From positions 1,603,501 to 1,667,500 of the forward strand of contig NZ_CP031230.1 in the NCBI RefSeq assembly GCF_003351785.1: DNA of 64,000 nucleotides, written 5' to 3'. Below, piece after piece: positions 35,635 through 45,009 of the stretch. The notes below the pieces were generated by a model. The model worked only from the letters and a program-made list of their open reading frames with translations, had not been told where the DNA came from and searched no databases. The translations under genes and the position numbers were made by a program. The stretch comes from Sporosarcina sp. PTS2304 (lineage in GTDB: Bacteria > Bacillota > Bacilli > Bacillales_A > Planococcaceae). The number at the start of each line of letters is the position of its first letter. Positions within the stretch are counted from its first letter, which is position 1.

Positions 35635-36492
35635 TTATGCCAATTTCTCTCCTTCTTTTCTAAAGAAGCCGAATATCCCTACAGTCTGAACGATATTTGT
35701 AAAAGCTTGCGGATCTGTTTCGTTTATAATCCGCTCCAAATCATACAGTTCATAACGCGTGATGACTACATACAACATACTTTTGTCTTCATTTGAATAG
35801 GCACCTTTTGCCGGCAAAATTGTAATTCCGCGTACCATTTGACGGTGGATCGCTTGCTGAAGATCTTCTGCCTGCCTCGTAATGATCATTGCTGTAACTT
35901 TTTCATGACGCGTATGGATCATGTCAATAACAGATGTCGTTACATAAAGTGCAATCATCGTATACAACGCATTCTCCGGCTCATAAAGAATGCCTGCCAC
36001 TAATATGAGAATTCCATTGAGCACTAAAAAGTAGATTCCGATTGGTTTATCTTGCATACGCGACAAAATCATTGCAACAATATCCATTCCTCCAGTAGAC
36101 GCTCCGAGCTTGAGTGAAATTCCGACACCCACACCTGCTAACACACCACCAAAAACAGCATTCAGCATAATATCATCTGACATGGAAGTTAAGGGCAACA
36201 ACTCAAGAAATAATGTAGCAAATGCAACTGAAACGATACTGTAGATTGTAAAACCTTTACCGACTTTAAACCAACCAAGAATAAAAACCGGAATATTGAA
36301 TAGTAACAATAAAATACCCGTACTAATAGAAATCCCTAGTTGATCCATTAAAACACTTGATACCAACTGCGCAGCACCTGCAAAACCACTTGCGTAGACA
36401 TTGGCATTAATGAGAAAAAAGTTTAGCGATATCGCCATAAGCAATGAACCTAAAATAACGACCGCAATTCGTTTTGCTTCAATAAAAAACAT
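35635..36492 (-). CDS. YitT family membrane protein
   Basis: 285 residues: five or six membrane segments in the first ~190 residues ('ASGFAGAAQLVSS', 'GASTGGMDIVAMIL' glycine-rich motifs) and a C-terminal cytoplasmic DUF2179 domain ('ITRYELYDLERIINETDPQAFTNI'). This is the YitT/YpjC/YvjA layout of Bacilli. Function unknown; membrane transport or signalling suspected from the fold. Single gene. Confidence 0.9.
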   Translation of the reverse strand: MFFIEAKRIAVVILGSLLMAISLNFFLINANVYASGFAGAAQLVSSVLMDQLGISISTGILLLLFNIPVFILGWFKVGKGFTIYSIVSVAFATLFLELLPLTSMSDDIMLNAVFGGVLAGVGVGISLKLGASTGGMDIVAMILSRMQDKPIGIYFLVLNGILILVAGILYEPENALYTMIALYVTTSVIDMIHTRHEKVTAMIITRQAEDLQQAIHRQMVRGITILPAKGAYSNEDKSMLYVVITRYELYDLERIINETDPQAFTNIVQTVGIFGFFRKEGEKLA

Positions 36493-36717
36493 AGTAACCT
36501 CCTATGGTAAATAACAAATTTATGCACGAATTAGATTATAACGATTCTCCCCTCAGATTGGTACCCATAAACAAAATATTTTTATTTGCCTGCATTTCGC
36601 CTAATTAGAATTTAACTGAATCGAATAAAATTCAAAGTATTCCATCTATACGCGTCTCGGTTTAACTTGGTCGTTAACTGGCTATAGTTAGAGTGGGAAT
36701 CAAGGAGGAAATGCAAG

Positions 36718-36882
36718 ATGAAAAAAGAGAAAAATTATAGCGAAAACAACCGCGACAAAGTAATTGAAGAACTTGTTTCAAATGGGGTATTTAAAATTGA
36801 TGGGAAACAATTGTATGAATTGCCACTTCACTCGTTATTAGCTGAATATGAAGCTTTTGGCAATCCAGAAGTACAAATGTAA
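36718..36882 (+). CDS. small protein resembling Fur-regulated basic protein FbpA
   Basis: 54 residues, ATG with AGGAGG 9 nt upstream and a perfect terminator 17 bp after the stop, so expression is well supported. The core 'VSNGVFKIDGKQLYELPLHSLLAEYE' has the pattern of the FbpA family (short proteins with 'DGKQLYELTLSELE'), which in B. subtilis are iron-regulated partners of a small RNA. No clear Fur box was seen directly upstream, so the family name is tentative. Confidence 0.6.
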   Translation: MKKEKNYSENNRDKVIEELVSNGVFKIDGKQLYELPLHSLLAEYEAFGNPEVQM

Positions 36883-36898
36883 TGACACAACAAGTATT

Positions 36899-36933
36899 AA
36901 GAGACGTCACCGCTATATTTGGTGACGTCTCTT
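36899..36933. terminator. bidirectional terminator
   Basis: AAGAGACGTCACC / GGTGACGTCTCTT, perfect 13-bp stem with a 9-nt loop between the small gene and the convergent MFS gene. Confidence 0.9.
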
Positions 36934-36952
36934 TAAATTTTCACCGTACTGC

Positions 36953-38116
36953 TTACATTTGAGCTTCAACGGTCTTTTCTTTAGTAACGAATCGATATAC
37001 AAGCATTAAAAGCACGGTTACTCCTAGTGCGCCACCAATAATAAAGTACTGGAAGCGAATGGCTGGTAATCCTGCAAGTCTAGCGATCCCATCTAAAACG
37101 AGTGGTGAGCTAAATTGACCGACGTATATAGCACTAGATACGGTAGCTATAACACGATCACTATACAAAGGATTTACTAAGTTTAACGCTTTCACATTAA
37201 TAATTGGGAACAAGATCCCCTGACCAAAACCTACCATGCATGTACAAGCCAAAATAATTGGCACAGAATGACTAAATGATAACCCCACAAACGCTATCCC
37301 CATCACTAATAAACTAAGAGGCATAATATACGACTTCAACGTGTCTTGTAATTGGATTAACGTTAAACTTGTAACCATCCCTCCGACAGTCGTAAACGAT
37401 ATCACTGTACCTGCTAATCCAGCTCCACCAATGTTACTCTGTTCAAGATATAGCGCCATATTAGTCGCTACCGAATAATAAACGAGCATGACACCTGCTG
37501 ATGCAAGTGCATAACCGAAAACAGCAAGAGGAAGCTTTAATTTCGTCGCTTGACGGTCTCTTTTCATCGGTTGATCTTTCGGCAAGAAAAAATAGACTAG
37601 AATAATGATTACAACACCCATTAAATATACATTAAAAGGCGCTCTCCAACTAATAGCCGCCAAATAACCGGCTAACATCATCGTTAAAATTCCACCAAAG
37701 TTACTAAATGCCGAGTTATATCCCATCATTTTCACTTGTTCTCTACCTCTAAAATGGTCACTAATCAGCGTGATCCCAAGCGGCATAACGAGTCCAACTC
37801 CTGCACCAAGCACGAAACGAAACGCAAGCAACATTTCAATTGTATTCGTGAATTGTGCGCCTACCCCTGCTATAACATAAATAGATAAACCGATTAACAC
37901 AATTGTCCGTTTCGCTATTTTGGATGTCAAATAGCTAGAAATGAATGTGAACGGTATAATGAATAAAGAAGGTGCAGTTAAAATTAACTTAATCAGCACA
38001 GGATCGGCATCCGGAAAATTGGCAGCGATTAATCCAAGTGCTGGAGATATCGCTGCTCCTGCCATCACGGTCGCCATGGAAATAGCAATAATAGTCGGCT
38101 TCAACATCCGTTTCAC
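36953..38116 (-). CDS. MFS transporter
   Basis: 387 residues with twelve membrane segments; the MFS loop 2-3 motif appears as 'SYLTSKIAKRTIVLIG' and the antiporter-type TM5 is glycine-rich ('FRFVLGAGVGLVMPLG'). Drug or metabolite efflux is the usual role. Its ATG overlaps the stop of the TetR-family gene by 4 bp, so regulator and transporter form one operon, and the transporter is the likely regulated target. Confidence 0.88.
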   Translation of the reverse strand: MKRMLKPTIIAISMATVMAGAAISPALGLIAANFPDADPVLIKLILTAPSLFIIPFTFISSYLTSKIAKRTIVLIGLSIYVIAGVGAQFTNTIEMLLAFRFVLGAGVGLVMPLGITLISDHFRGREQVKMMGYNSAFSNFGGILTMMLAGYLAAISWRAPFNVYLMGVVIIILVYFFLPKDQPMKRDRQATKLKLPLAVFGYALASAGVMLVYYSVATNMALYLEQSNIGGAGLAGTVISFTTVGGMVTSLTLIQLQDTLKSYIMPLSLLVMGIAFVGLSFSHSVPIILACTCMVGFGQGILFPIINVKALNLVNPLYSDRVIATVSSAIYVGQFSSPLVLDGIARLAGLPAIRFQYFIIGGALGVTVLLMLVYRFVTKEKTVEAQM

Positions 38117-38733
38117 TCGGAATCCTCCTCTGTAGCCTTTCTTGTTAGTTGGCGAAGAACTTTGTCTGCAGATACTTCAATCGGCACCATTTTACGTGCA
38201 TTAGATAAAAGCAATCCATGAACTAATGACAAATGATAAATCGCCAACTCTTCAGCATCACCTTCAATAAATTCTCCGTTTTTTTGTCCTTTTTCAATGA
38301 TTAAAGCTATCCTCTGAACCATTTCTCGGTATTTTTCTACTATTTCTTTTTTAACTTCTACAGGTAAATGATCCGAATATAACGCTTGAATGATTAATAT
38401 GTGGCGGTATACACCTTCTTTTAACGAACCCGAATGAGTCACTTCTGTAAGTTGTTTTAATTGTTCAAGAGGATTGTCGTATTTTTCTTCTACGTCGTTG
38501 ATCGTATTCAGCAATGATTCTAGTAATTCTAAAATTACATGAACATATAAATCTTCTTTAGATTTAAAGTAATGATAAAACAATCCATGACTAATCTCTG
38601 CTTTGTTTGTAATTTCACTAATTTTCGTTGCGGCATACCCTTTCATTCCAAATAACTCAATTGCGGCATCTTTTAACTGCAGTTGCCTTATATCACGAAT
38701 ACCTTGAAACTTTTTATTATTACGCAAAGACAT
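38113..38733 (-). CDS. TetR-family transcriptional regulator
   Basis: 206 residues with the N-terminal TetR helix-turn-helix: 'IRQLQLKDAAIELFGMKGYAATKISEITNKAEISHGLFYHYFKSKEDLY' spans the signature (recognition helix in 'ISHGLFYHYF'). The C-terminal helical domain would bind a ligand and dimerise. It is transcribed ahead of the MFS gene and probably represses both genes; palindromes that could be its operator lie 32-66 bp upstream. Confidence 0.92.
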   Translation of the reverse strand: MSLRNNKKFQGIRDIRQLQLKDAAIELFGMKGYAATKISEITNKAEISHGLFYHYFKSKEDLYVHVILELLESLLNTINDVEEKYDNPLEQLKQLTEVTHSGSLKEGVYRHILIIQALYSDHLPVEVKKEIVEKYREMVQRIALIIEKGQKNGEFIEGDAEELAIYHLSLVHGLLLSNARKMVPIEVSADKVLRQLTRKATEEDSE

Positions 38734-38764
38734 AAGAATCCATCAACTCATTTCAATTTATTGA

Positions 38765-38799
38765 TTGACTCAAAAGTCAACGGTGAACAGTGTACTGTT
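38765..38799. promoter_or_regulatory. palindromes, candidate TetR operator
   Basis: Perfect 6-bp arms TTGACT / AGTCAA (38765-38780) and AACAGT / ACTGTT (38786-38799) follow each other just upstream of the regulator gene. TTGACT could also be a -35 element. Which palindrome binds the regulator is inference. Confidence 0.5.
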
Positions 38800-38977
38800 T
38801 TTCACACCTAGTTGTCAACTATTAGTAAGTAGCTTTAGATATTAAAAAATGATGCAATATTGAGTAGGTAGTATTTCCTTATTGAAAGTACGTGATTTAA
38901 TTCAGGAAAAGAGGGTATTACTAATACGTTAAGTAAGTTAATATGCTGATTCTTCTTTGCAAAGGAGACGATATGTT

Positions 38978-39592
38978 TTGTTTGGTTTAAAAGATTTATT
39001 TATGCTGGCAATCTCTGCATTCATTATTTTGCCTATCTCTACATTTATTCGAGAAGCTGGATATTTTATTATAAGCAGTCTATTTGGCGTAAAAAACCCA
39101 AGACTCACAATAGGGTCAGGACCTAGACTTTTTAAACTTAAATTTTTAGATGTTCGAAAGTATTATCACGTGCATAGCTGGTTTACGTTTGACTCCATTC
39201 GTTCAAAAAGTAAATTTGCTTATATATGCATTTACGCCGGCCCAATACTTATTAATTTCATTTTAGCTTTAACTATTAATGCTTTTCTTGCGAATGGATA
39301 CTTGCAAGAGGGTGAAAAGTTTTGGAATTTATTTATTTTCTACTCGTTATACTTTGTTTTATATGACGCTATTCCAATGAATACAGTAAATGGTAAGCCA
39401 AATAACGGTATGATTATTTACGAACTTTTGCGTTATGGAAAACGAATAGATTATAATACGGAACCTTTAATTGTAGGTACTACGGAAGCCGAAAAAGAAC
39501 ATGAGCAGGAAGTAAAAGAATTCGAGAAGACAAAAGAAGAACTTGAAAAAAGCTTAGTTCAGGAAAGGAAGAAAGACGATGATCGTACGTGA
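38978..39592 (+). CDS. M50-like membrane protein lacking the HExxH motif
   Basis: 204 residues with three or four membrane segments and a charged coiled C-terminal tail (Glu/Lys repeats from about 165). 'REAGYFIISSLFGV' followed by 'RLTIGSGPRLFKLKF' lines up with the 'HExGHFxxAKxFGV...IGFGPxLF' start of site-2 proteases, but both zinc-binding His are replaced (Arg, Tyr). The later segment 'IPMNTVNGKPNNG' stands where M50 proteins have their NPDG-like loop. An inactive protease relative is suggested. Start TTG 38978 is used because AAAGGAG lies about 10 nt upstream; longer starts lie inside that site. Overlaps the next gene by 14 bp. Confidence 0.7.
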   Translation: MFGLKDLFMLAISAFIILPISTFIREAGYFIISSLFGVKNPRLTIGSGPRLFKLKFLDVRKYYHVHSWFTFDSIRSKSKFAYICIYAGPILINFILALTINAFLANGYLQEGEKFWNLFIFYSLYFVLYDAIPMNTVNGKPNNGMIIYELLRYGKRIDYNTEPLIVGTTEAEKEHEQEVKEFEKTKEELEKSLVQERKKDDDRT

Positions 39593-40340
39593 GCATGAAA
39601 AAGAATTCATTTTGATTGAACAGCATAACCACGGGCATCTTGCGAAAGATATTATGAGCAAGTTCAGTAAAGCAATGTTTCCTGAAGATCGTTGGAGAGA
39701 ATCTATTTTGACCGCAATTGCCAACCATGACATCGGCTGGTCCTCCTTCGATCGTCAGCCTTTTTGGAATGATGAGAAATTAGCTCCCTATCGTTTCACA
39801 GACTTTCCTTTATTACCTAAAATCGTACTATACAAGCAGGGTATCGACTGTGTGGAGACGATGGATCCCTATGCTGCAATGCTTTGCAGTTTTCATTACG
39901 AGCAGTTTATAGAAAACAACGAAGAGAGAGAAGCCAAACAATTCGTCGAACAAGAACACAAACGCCGTGAACGATTAGCTAGCCAGGTAGAAGGTTTTAA
40001 CCATATACTATTTGAAAAGCATTATGCTCTACTGCAATTGGGAGATAATTTCTCTTTATATTGTTGCGTGAATGATCCAGGTGTAACTAAAGAGCACGAA
40101 CATATCTTTTTCCAAAACGGCATCCCGTCACCAAGCGTATTCCCCGAACTACCCAGCGGCAGAATACCAATACATTTCGCAGATGAACATTCCATTCGCG
40201 TAGAACATTTCCCTTTCACAGAGGGCTTTTCTGTTGAATATATACAACGGGTGATTCGCAAAGACACGATTGCTGAAGTAGGCCTGCAAGCTGTGTATGA
40301 TCAGGCAAACGAAGAACGCATAACGCTGCATTTTTGTTAG
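39579..40340 (+). CDS. DUF3891 family protein
   Basis: 253 residues, soluble. 'LIEQHNHGHLAKDIMSKF' near the start and 'AIANHDIGWSSFD' (an HD-like His-Asp pair) resemble the DUF3891 family, proteins with an HD-domain-like helical core of unknown role. Further His residues ('CSFHYEQFI') could join a metal site. Its start lies inside the end of the M50-like gene, so the two are translated together. Function unknown. Confidence 0.78.
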   Translation: MIVREHEKEFILIEQHNHGHLAKDIMSKFSKAMFPEDRWRESILTAIANHDIGWSSFDRQPFWNDEKLAPYRFTDFPLLPKIVLYKQGIDCVETMDPYAAMLCSFHYEQFIENNEEREAKQFVEQEHKRRERLASQVEGFNHILFEKHYALLQLGDNFSLYCCVNDPGVTKEHEHIFFQNGIPSPSVFPELPSGRIPIHFADEHSIRVEHFPFTEGFSVEYIQRVIRKDTIAEVGLQAVYDQANEERITLHFC

Positions 40341-40344
40341 AAAG

Positions 40345-40620
40345 GGGTGGTAGCGCGAAGTGTATCGAAGCTAGCGCTAGACGACTTCGTGCCGTTTCTG
40401 ATTTTGAAGAGTGATAGGTTCACTGAAGCCACTTCAGCGCTCGCGACTGCGATAGGCATCAGTTGTCGTTCATTGTAGTCAATGGCTGGCATGTAATTTA
40501 GTATAGTAAACAACACTCTATCATCTGTCCGCACCAACGAAGAAGCAACTGTGGGATTGGCCTGAGCCAGGAGACAACTAGCAACTAAGCTAGTTGACTC
40601 ACAACCACATACAATTCCCT
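40345..40620. repeat. dispersed repeat, inverted copy of the 208-bp unit type
   Basis: The reverse complement matches the second half of the 208-bp units: 'GTTTCTGA.TTTGAAG.GTGAT.GGTTC' here mirrors 'GAACCAATCACCTTCAAC' and 'ATTCAGAAACG' there. 'GACAACTAGC' near 40,580 also occurs in mirrored form near 12,080. Fills the 337-bp gap before metK. Confidence 0.65.
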
Positions 40621-40634
40621 ACAAATTAACCAAA

Positions 40635-40671
40635 TAAAAAAGCCGGAAAAAGGGAATTCCCCTCTTCCGAC
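40635..40671 (-). terminator. terminator of metK
   Basis: Minus strand GTCGGAA.AGGG / CCCT..TTCCGGC hairpin followed by TTTTTT. Confidence 0.85.
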
Positions 40672-40677
40672 ACCTTG

Positions 40678-41889
40678 TTATTGTTTAATACTCACCTTAC
40701 TAGCCAAATCCTTTAAAGCATCTACCTTATCCGTCTGCTCCCAAGGCAATTCGATATCCGTACGACCAAAATGACCATAAGCTGCAGTCTGCTTGTAAAT
40801 TGGACGACGCAGATCAAGCATCTTAATAATTCCAGCCGGACGTAAATCAAATAACTCTCGAACGAACTCGACCAACTGTGATTCAGACAGACGACCCGTA
40901 TCAAACGTATTAATAGATATGGATACCGGACTTGCGACACCGATCGCATAAGCTAGTTGAACTTCACAATGTTCTGCTAATCCTGACGCTACAATATTCT
41001 TTGCAACATAACGTGCCGCATAAGAAGCTGAACGATCCACCTTCGTCGCATCCTTACCAGAGAATGCTCCACCACCGTGGCGTGCATATCCGCCGTACGT
41101 ATCTACAATGATTTTACGTCCTGTCAGACCTGAATCCCCCTGAGGACCGCCTACTACGAAACTTCCTGTTGGATTAATAAAGTATTTTGTATGCTCATCT
41201 AATAATTCTTTTGGAACAACAGCACTAATCACTATTTCTTTTACATCTCTTTCGATTTGTTCAAGAGTTACTTCTGGATGATGTTGTGTCGAAATGACGA
41301 TTGTATCTATTCGCACCGGATTATTTTTCTCATCATATTCTACAGTCACTTGTGTTTTACCATCCGGACGCAAATACGGAATAAGCTCCGTCTTACGCGC
41401 TTCAGCCAAGCGGCGTGCCAATTTATGAGACAAACTAATAGGTAAAGGCATTAATTCTGGTGTTTCATTACATGCATAGCCAAACATTAATCCTTGGTCC
41501 CCTGCGCCGATTGCATCTAACTCTTCATCTGACATAGAACCTTCACGCGCTTCTAATGCTACATTGACACTTGCAGCGATTTCTGGTGATTGTTCATCAA
41601 TAGAAGTCAAAACAGCGGACGTTTCATAATCAAAGCCGTATTTTGCGCGTGTATAACCGATTTCCTTCACCGTATCACGGACAACTTTCGGAATATCGAC
41701 GTAAGTTGTTGTTGTAATTTCACCCATTACAAGAACAAGTCCTGTCGTAATACTTGTTTCGCAAGCTACACGTGCATTTGGATCTTCCACTAAGATGGCA
41801 TCTAAAATGGCATCTGAAATTTGGTCGCACATCTTGTCAGGATGGCCCTCTGTAACTGATTCTGATGTAAACAGTCGACGATTTGTCAA
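40678..41889 (-). CDS. metK: S-adenosylmethionine synthetase
   Basis: 403-residue methionine adenosyltransferase making SAM from methionine and ATP. Signatures '[12 protein letters not shown]' (ATP loop) and '[17 protein letters not shown]' (P-loop-like, C-terminal half) are intact, and '[18 protein letters not shown]' opens the protein. An S-box riboswitch and a strong promoter lie upstream, so SAM shuts off its own synthesis. Divergent from pckA, the same arrangement as in B. subtilis. Confidence 0.97.
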   Translation of the reverse strand: MTNRRLFTSESVTEGHPDKMCDQISDAILDAILVEDPNARVACETSITTGLVLVMGEITTTTYVDIPKVVRDTVKEIGYTRAKYGFDYETSAVLTSIDEQSPEIAASVNVALEAREGSMSDEELDAIGAGDQGLMFGYACNETPELMPLPISLSHKLARRLAEARKTELIPYLRPDGKTQVTVEYDEKNNPVRIDTIVISTQHHPEVTLEQIERDVKEIVISAVVPKELLDEHTKYFINPTGSFVVGGPQGDSGLTGRKIIVDTYGGYARHGGGAFSGKDATKVDRSASYAARYVAKNIVASGLAEHCEVQLAYAIGVASPVSISINTFDTGRLSESQLVEFVRELFDLRPAGIIKMLDLRRPIYKQTAAYGHFGRTDIELPWEQTDKVDALKDLASKVSIKQ

Positions 41890-42001
41890 TTTTGTTTCCC
41901 CCTATAGTAAGCAACATGATACGGTACTCTCATAAGTCCCTGGTAAAGTTCCACGCCTAGACGTCAAGCATATACCATAAGGATTCAGGGCTAGACAATA
42001 T

Positions 42002-42041
42002 AAAAAGCCCTCCACTCATTTTCAATCCATGAGTAAAAGGC
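42002..42041 (-). terminator. riboswitch expression-platform terminator
   Basis: Minus strand GCCTTTTACTCAT / ATGAGTGGAGGGC stem followed by TTTTTATA, between the S-box aptamer and metK. Confidence 0.8.
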
Positions 42042-42065
42042 AAAATTTCACGCGCAGCACCTTTC

Positions 42066-42187
42066 ACTCTTATCGTCCAAGGAATTTAACCTTGCTTCAG
42101 GTTTGGCACCTTCGCGCTAGACTGTCGTCTATTGCAGGTTGCCGGGTTTCACAGGGCCTGTACCCTCCACCAACTCGGGATAAGAGT
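42066..42187 (-). ncRNA. SAM-I (S-box) riboswitch of metK
   Basis: Conserved S-box elements in order on the minus strand: P1 CTCTTATC paired with GATAAGAG at the other end, 'GAGTTGGTGGAGGG', 'CAGGCCCTGTGAAACCCGGC', 'GGTGCCAAACCTG', and P4 region 'TTAAATTCCTTGGA'. With SAM bound, the downstream terminator forms and metK is off. Confidence 0.95.
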
Positions 42188-42202
42188 ATCCGTTCATGTC
42201 AC

Positions 42203-42231
42203 ATCTTATAAAAAAGTTTGGATTTTGTCAA
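42203..42231 (-). promoter_or_regulatory. sigma-A promoter of the S-box/metK transcript
   Basis: TTGACA (42226-42231) and TAAGAT (42203-42208) on the minus strand with a 17-bp spacer, 15 bp before the riboswitch. Confidence 0.85.
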
Positions 42232-42285
42232 TTTTTTTCTACCAAATCACTTGAGTTTTGAATTAGTATAGATTATTATTCTTAA

Positions 42286-42296
42286 TGTGTTATACT
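42286..42296 (+). promoter_or_regulatory. candidate CcpN operator over the pckA -10 region
   Basis: TGTGTTATACT fits TRTGHYATAYW (CcpN consensus from memory) at every position and includes the -10 TATACT of pckA. CcpN represses pckA in glycolytic conditions in B. subtilis; the site here is an inference. Confidence 0.45.
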
Positions 42297-42357
42297 ATTT
42301 ACGAATTAAGATATTCTACTTAAATTAAAAATAAAACGACTACGCAAAGGACGGTAT

Positions 42358-43953
42358 GTGAATATGATATCTGCAAAAATTGATGATAGTTTAAAAAGTC
42401 TTCTAACCGGAAGCAATGTGACGATCCAAGCGTCTGTGGCAGAATTAACTGAAAAAGCAGTAAGCAGAGGAGAAGCTCAACTTACAGCAGATGGCTCTGT
42501 TGCCGCGCGTACTGGAAAATATACAGGACGCTCTCCTAAAGACAAATTCATCGTTGAAGATGCAGTGTCTAAAGATAAAGTTGATTGGGGTACTACAAAC
42601 CGTCCTATCTCTCCTGAAGCATTTGATTCATTATACACGAAAGTAATCGATCATTTGAAGGCAGAAGACGAATTATTTGTATTTAAAGGATTTGCGGGTG
42701 CAGATAAAGATTCCCAGCTTTCGATTCAAGTGATTAACGAAAAAGCATGGCAAAACTTGTTTGTTCACCAATTGTTCATTCGTCCTACTAAAGAAGAATT
42801 AGAAAATCATGAAGCTCAATTTACAATCTTAGCTGCACCTTCGTTTAAAGCAGATCCAGAAGTAGATGGTACAAATTCTGAGACTTTCATTATTCTATCA
42901 CTTGAGAAGCGAATTGTCCTAATCGGTGGAACAGAATATGCCGGAGAAATGAAAAAGTCTATTTTCTCTGTTATGAACTTCTTGCTTCCTGAACAAGGGA
43001 TCCTATCTATGCACTGTTCTGCAAACGTTGGAGAAGAAGGCGATGTCGCATTATTCTTCGGCCTTTCAGGTACTGGTAAAACTACACTTTCTGCAGATGC
43101 TGACCGTAAGTTAATCGGTGACGATGAGCACGGCTGGTCCGATAATGGAGTGTTCAATATCGAAGGTGGATGCTATGCGAAATGTATTAACCTTTGTAAA
43201 GAGAACGAACCAGAAATCTTCGGTGCGATCCGTTTCGGTTCTGTTTTAGAAAACGTAGTTCTGGACGAAGAAACACGCGTACCGGATTATGATGATAAAT
43301 CACTTACTGAGAATACACGCGCAGCTTATCCTATAGAAAATATTGATAATATCGTGACACCATCTGTTGCTGGTCATCCAAAAAACATTATTTTCCTAAC
43401 AGCTGACGCTTCAGGAGTATTACCTCCAATCTCAATTTTGACAAAAGAACAAGCAATGTACCACTTCCTAAGTGGATTCACATCTAAACTGGCTGGAACA
43501 GAGCGTGGCATTACTGCTCCTGAACCAACATTCTCTACTTGCTTCGGTTCTCCATTCTTACCACTTCCTGCAGCAACATATGCAGAAATGCTTGGAAAGA
43601 AAATCGAAGAACACGGTTCAAAAGTATTTCTAGTTAATACTGGTTGGACTGGCGGAGTATTTGGCGTAGGTTCACGTATGAACTTAGGTTACACACGTAC
43701 AATGGTGCGTGCTGCCATTGCCGGCGAATTAGACAATGTGCCTACGAAAAAGAACGAAATGTTTGGGTTGGACATGCCTCTTGAAATTGCAGGAGTACCT
43801 ACAAATGTCTTACACCCACGTTACGCTTGGGAAGATCCTGCTGAGTATGACAAAGAAGCCAGCCGTCTAGCAGAGGCTTTCCGCGAAAACTTTAAGAAGT
43901 TTGATCATGTGTCAGAAGATATTGCAATTAAAGGCGGTCCACCCGTCCGTTAA
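42358..43953 (+). CDS. pckA: phosphoenolpyruvate carboxykinase (ATP)
   Basis: 531-residue ATP-dependent PEPCK, converting oxaloacetate to phosphoenolpyruvate for gluconeogenesis. '[15 protein letters not shown]' is the kinase P-loop; '[13 protein letters not shown]' and '[18 protein letters not shown]' carry substrate and Mn2+ residues. GTG 42358 has AAGGA 6 nt before it; an ATG two codons on is the alternative. A terminator follows the gene. Divergent from metK. Confidence 0.96.
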   Translation: MNMISAKIDDSLKSLLTGSNVTIQASVAELTEKAVSRGEAQLTADGSVAARTGKYTGRSPKDKFIVEDAVSKDKVDWGTTNRPISPEAFDSLYTKVIDHLKAEDELFVFKGFAGADKDSQLSIQVINEKAWQNLFVHQLFIRPTKEELENHEAQFTILAAPSFKADPEVDGTNSETFIILSLEKRIVLIGGTEYAGEMKKSIFSVMNFLLPEQGILSMHCSANVGEEGDVALFFGLSGTGKTTLSADADRKLIGDDEHGWSDNGVFNIEGGCYAKCINLCKENEPEIFGAIRFGSVLENVVLDEETRVPDYDDKSLTENTRAAYPIENIDNIVTPSVAGHPKNIIFLTADASGVLPPISILTKEQAMYHFLSGFTSKLAGTERGITAPEPTFSTCFGSPFLPLPAATYAEMLGKKIEEHGSKVFLVNTGWTGGVFGVGSRMNLGYTRTMVRAAIAGELDNVPTKKNEMFGLDMPLEIAGVPTNVLHPRYAWEDPAEYDKEASRLAEAFRENFKKFDHVSEDIAIKGGPPVR

Positions 43954-43964
43954 TTTTCTTAATA

Positions 43965-43997
43965 AAAACCTTGCAGAATTACTTTGCAAGGTTTTTT
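43965..43997 (+). terminator. terminator of pckA
   Basis: AAAACCTTGCA / TGCAAGGTTTT, 11-bp stem with T-run. Confidence 0.9.
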
Positions 43998-44082
43998 CTA
44001 TTTATAAGCCTGTAGATTATCCAAAGAAAGGAATTGGAATTTGAAAATTAAGTGCTTTTGACAAGTAATTGTAGAGGTAGTG

Positions 44083-44150
44083 CATCGTCTGGAAGCGCAA
44101 GCCGCAAGACACTCCAAGTCAGCTTCACTTCATTCAACTGCCATAGTCAA
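44083..44150. repeat. fragment of the type-B dispersed repeat
   Basis: 'GCATCGTCTGGAAGCGCAAG' and 'CCGCAAGACACTCCAAG' match 23,464-23,535 closely; the first half of that repeat is absent here. Lies in the 264-bp gap between pckA and the hydrolase gene. Confidence 0.75.
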
Positions 44151-44217
44151 AATCACTTGTAACTAAATGAATGAGAGAATTATACATAATTAAGTTAATC
44201 AACAGGCTTTGTTCTAA

Positions 44218-45009
44218 TTACTGTCGTTTCATCCAATCTACCGCATCTTTCACAAGTTGCCGATTCATCTCGGGCGGAATGTAATGGTTATATCCTTCTA
44301 AATACCACGCTTCATACGATCGGTCAGCATCACGTAATGCATTTTCCAATAGTAACGCTTGTTCAAATGAAACATTCATATCTAACGTGCCATGAATAAT
44401 CAATGTCGGAATCGTTATATTATGGACGCGAAATAAAGCCGTTCTCTCTCTATAAGCATCAGGTTGGTTGTTCGGTGTACCGCCAATAACCCTCTTCATC
44501 ATGCGCCGCATATCTTTGCGTTCTTTATACGTAAATACCACATCAGATACACCAGCCCATGTCACCATTGATGTGAGATCATCTCGCAAAATGGCTACCC
44601 ATAACGCCATGATTCCTCCACGAGAGAAAGAAAATAAATGAATCCTTTCAGTATTTAATGAGGATTGTTGTTTTAAGACATCAACACCTGCTACTGCGTC
44701 ATTGCGGTCCGCCCCTGCAAATTCATCCTTTCCCTCTCCTCCACGATTTCCGCGATAATAGGGAGCAAAGACGATCAATCCACAGGAAGCGAACTGGGCG
44801 ATGCGCGCTGGCCGAACCATCCCTACATGCTGGATCCCACCGCGCAAATATAGAAGACCCTCATAATAACCCGGCGCTTTAGGCGTTGCTAGCAGGCCTT
44901 TTACACGCAAACCATCTGACCAATACGTTATTTCTTCCAACTGCACGGAAGGATTCGGTGAAGGATACTCTCGTCGACAAACAATCGTGCCATTAGACGG
45001 TTCGCCCAT
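44218..45009 (-). CDS. prolyl-oligopeptidase-like alpha/beta hydrolase (YtmA type)
   Basis: 263-residue serine hydrolase: oxyanion region 'LLYLRGGIQHVG', nucleophile elbow 'LFSFSRGGIMAL' (G-x-S-x-G varies to F-S-F-S-R-G-G), Asp in 'IHGTLDMNVS' and His in 'GYNHYIPPE'. The family removes residues from peptides or cleaves esters. Synteny with pckA and ytkD points to YtmA. ATG 45009 follows GGTGG by 6 nt and overlaps the end of the Nudix gene by 17 bp. Confidence 0.85.
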   Translation of the reverse strand: MGEPSNGTIVCRREYPSPNPSVQLEEITYWSDGLRVKGLLATPKAPGYYEGLLYLRGGIQHVGMVRPARIAQFASCGLIVFAPYYRGNRGGEGKDEFAGADRNDAVAGVDVLKQQSSLNTERIHLFSFSRGGIMALWVAILRDDLTSMVTWAGVSDVVFTYKERKDMRRMMKRVIGGTPNNQPDAYRERTALFRVHNITIPTLIIHGTLDMNVSFEQALLLENALRDADRSYEAWYLEGYNHYIPPEMNRQLVKDAVDWMKRQ

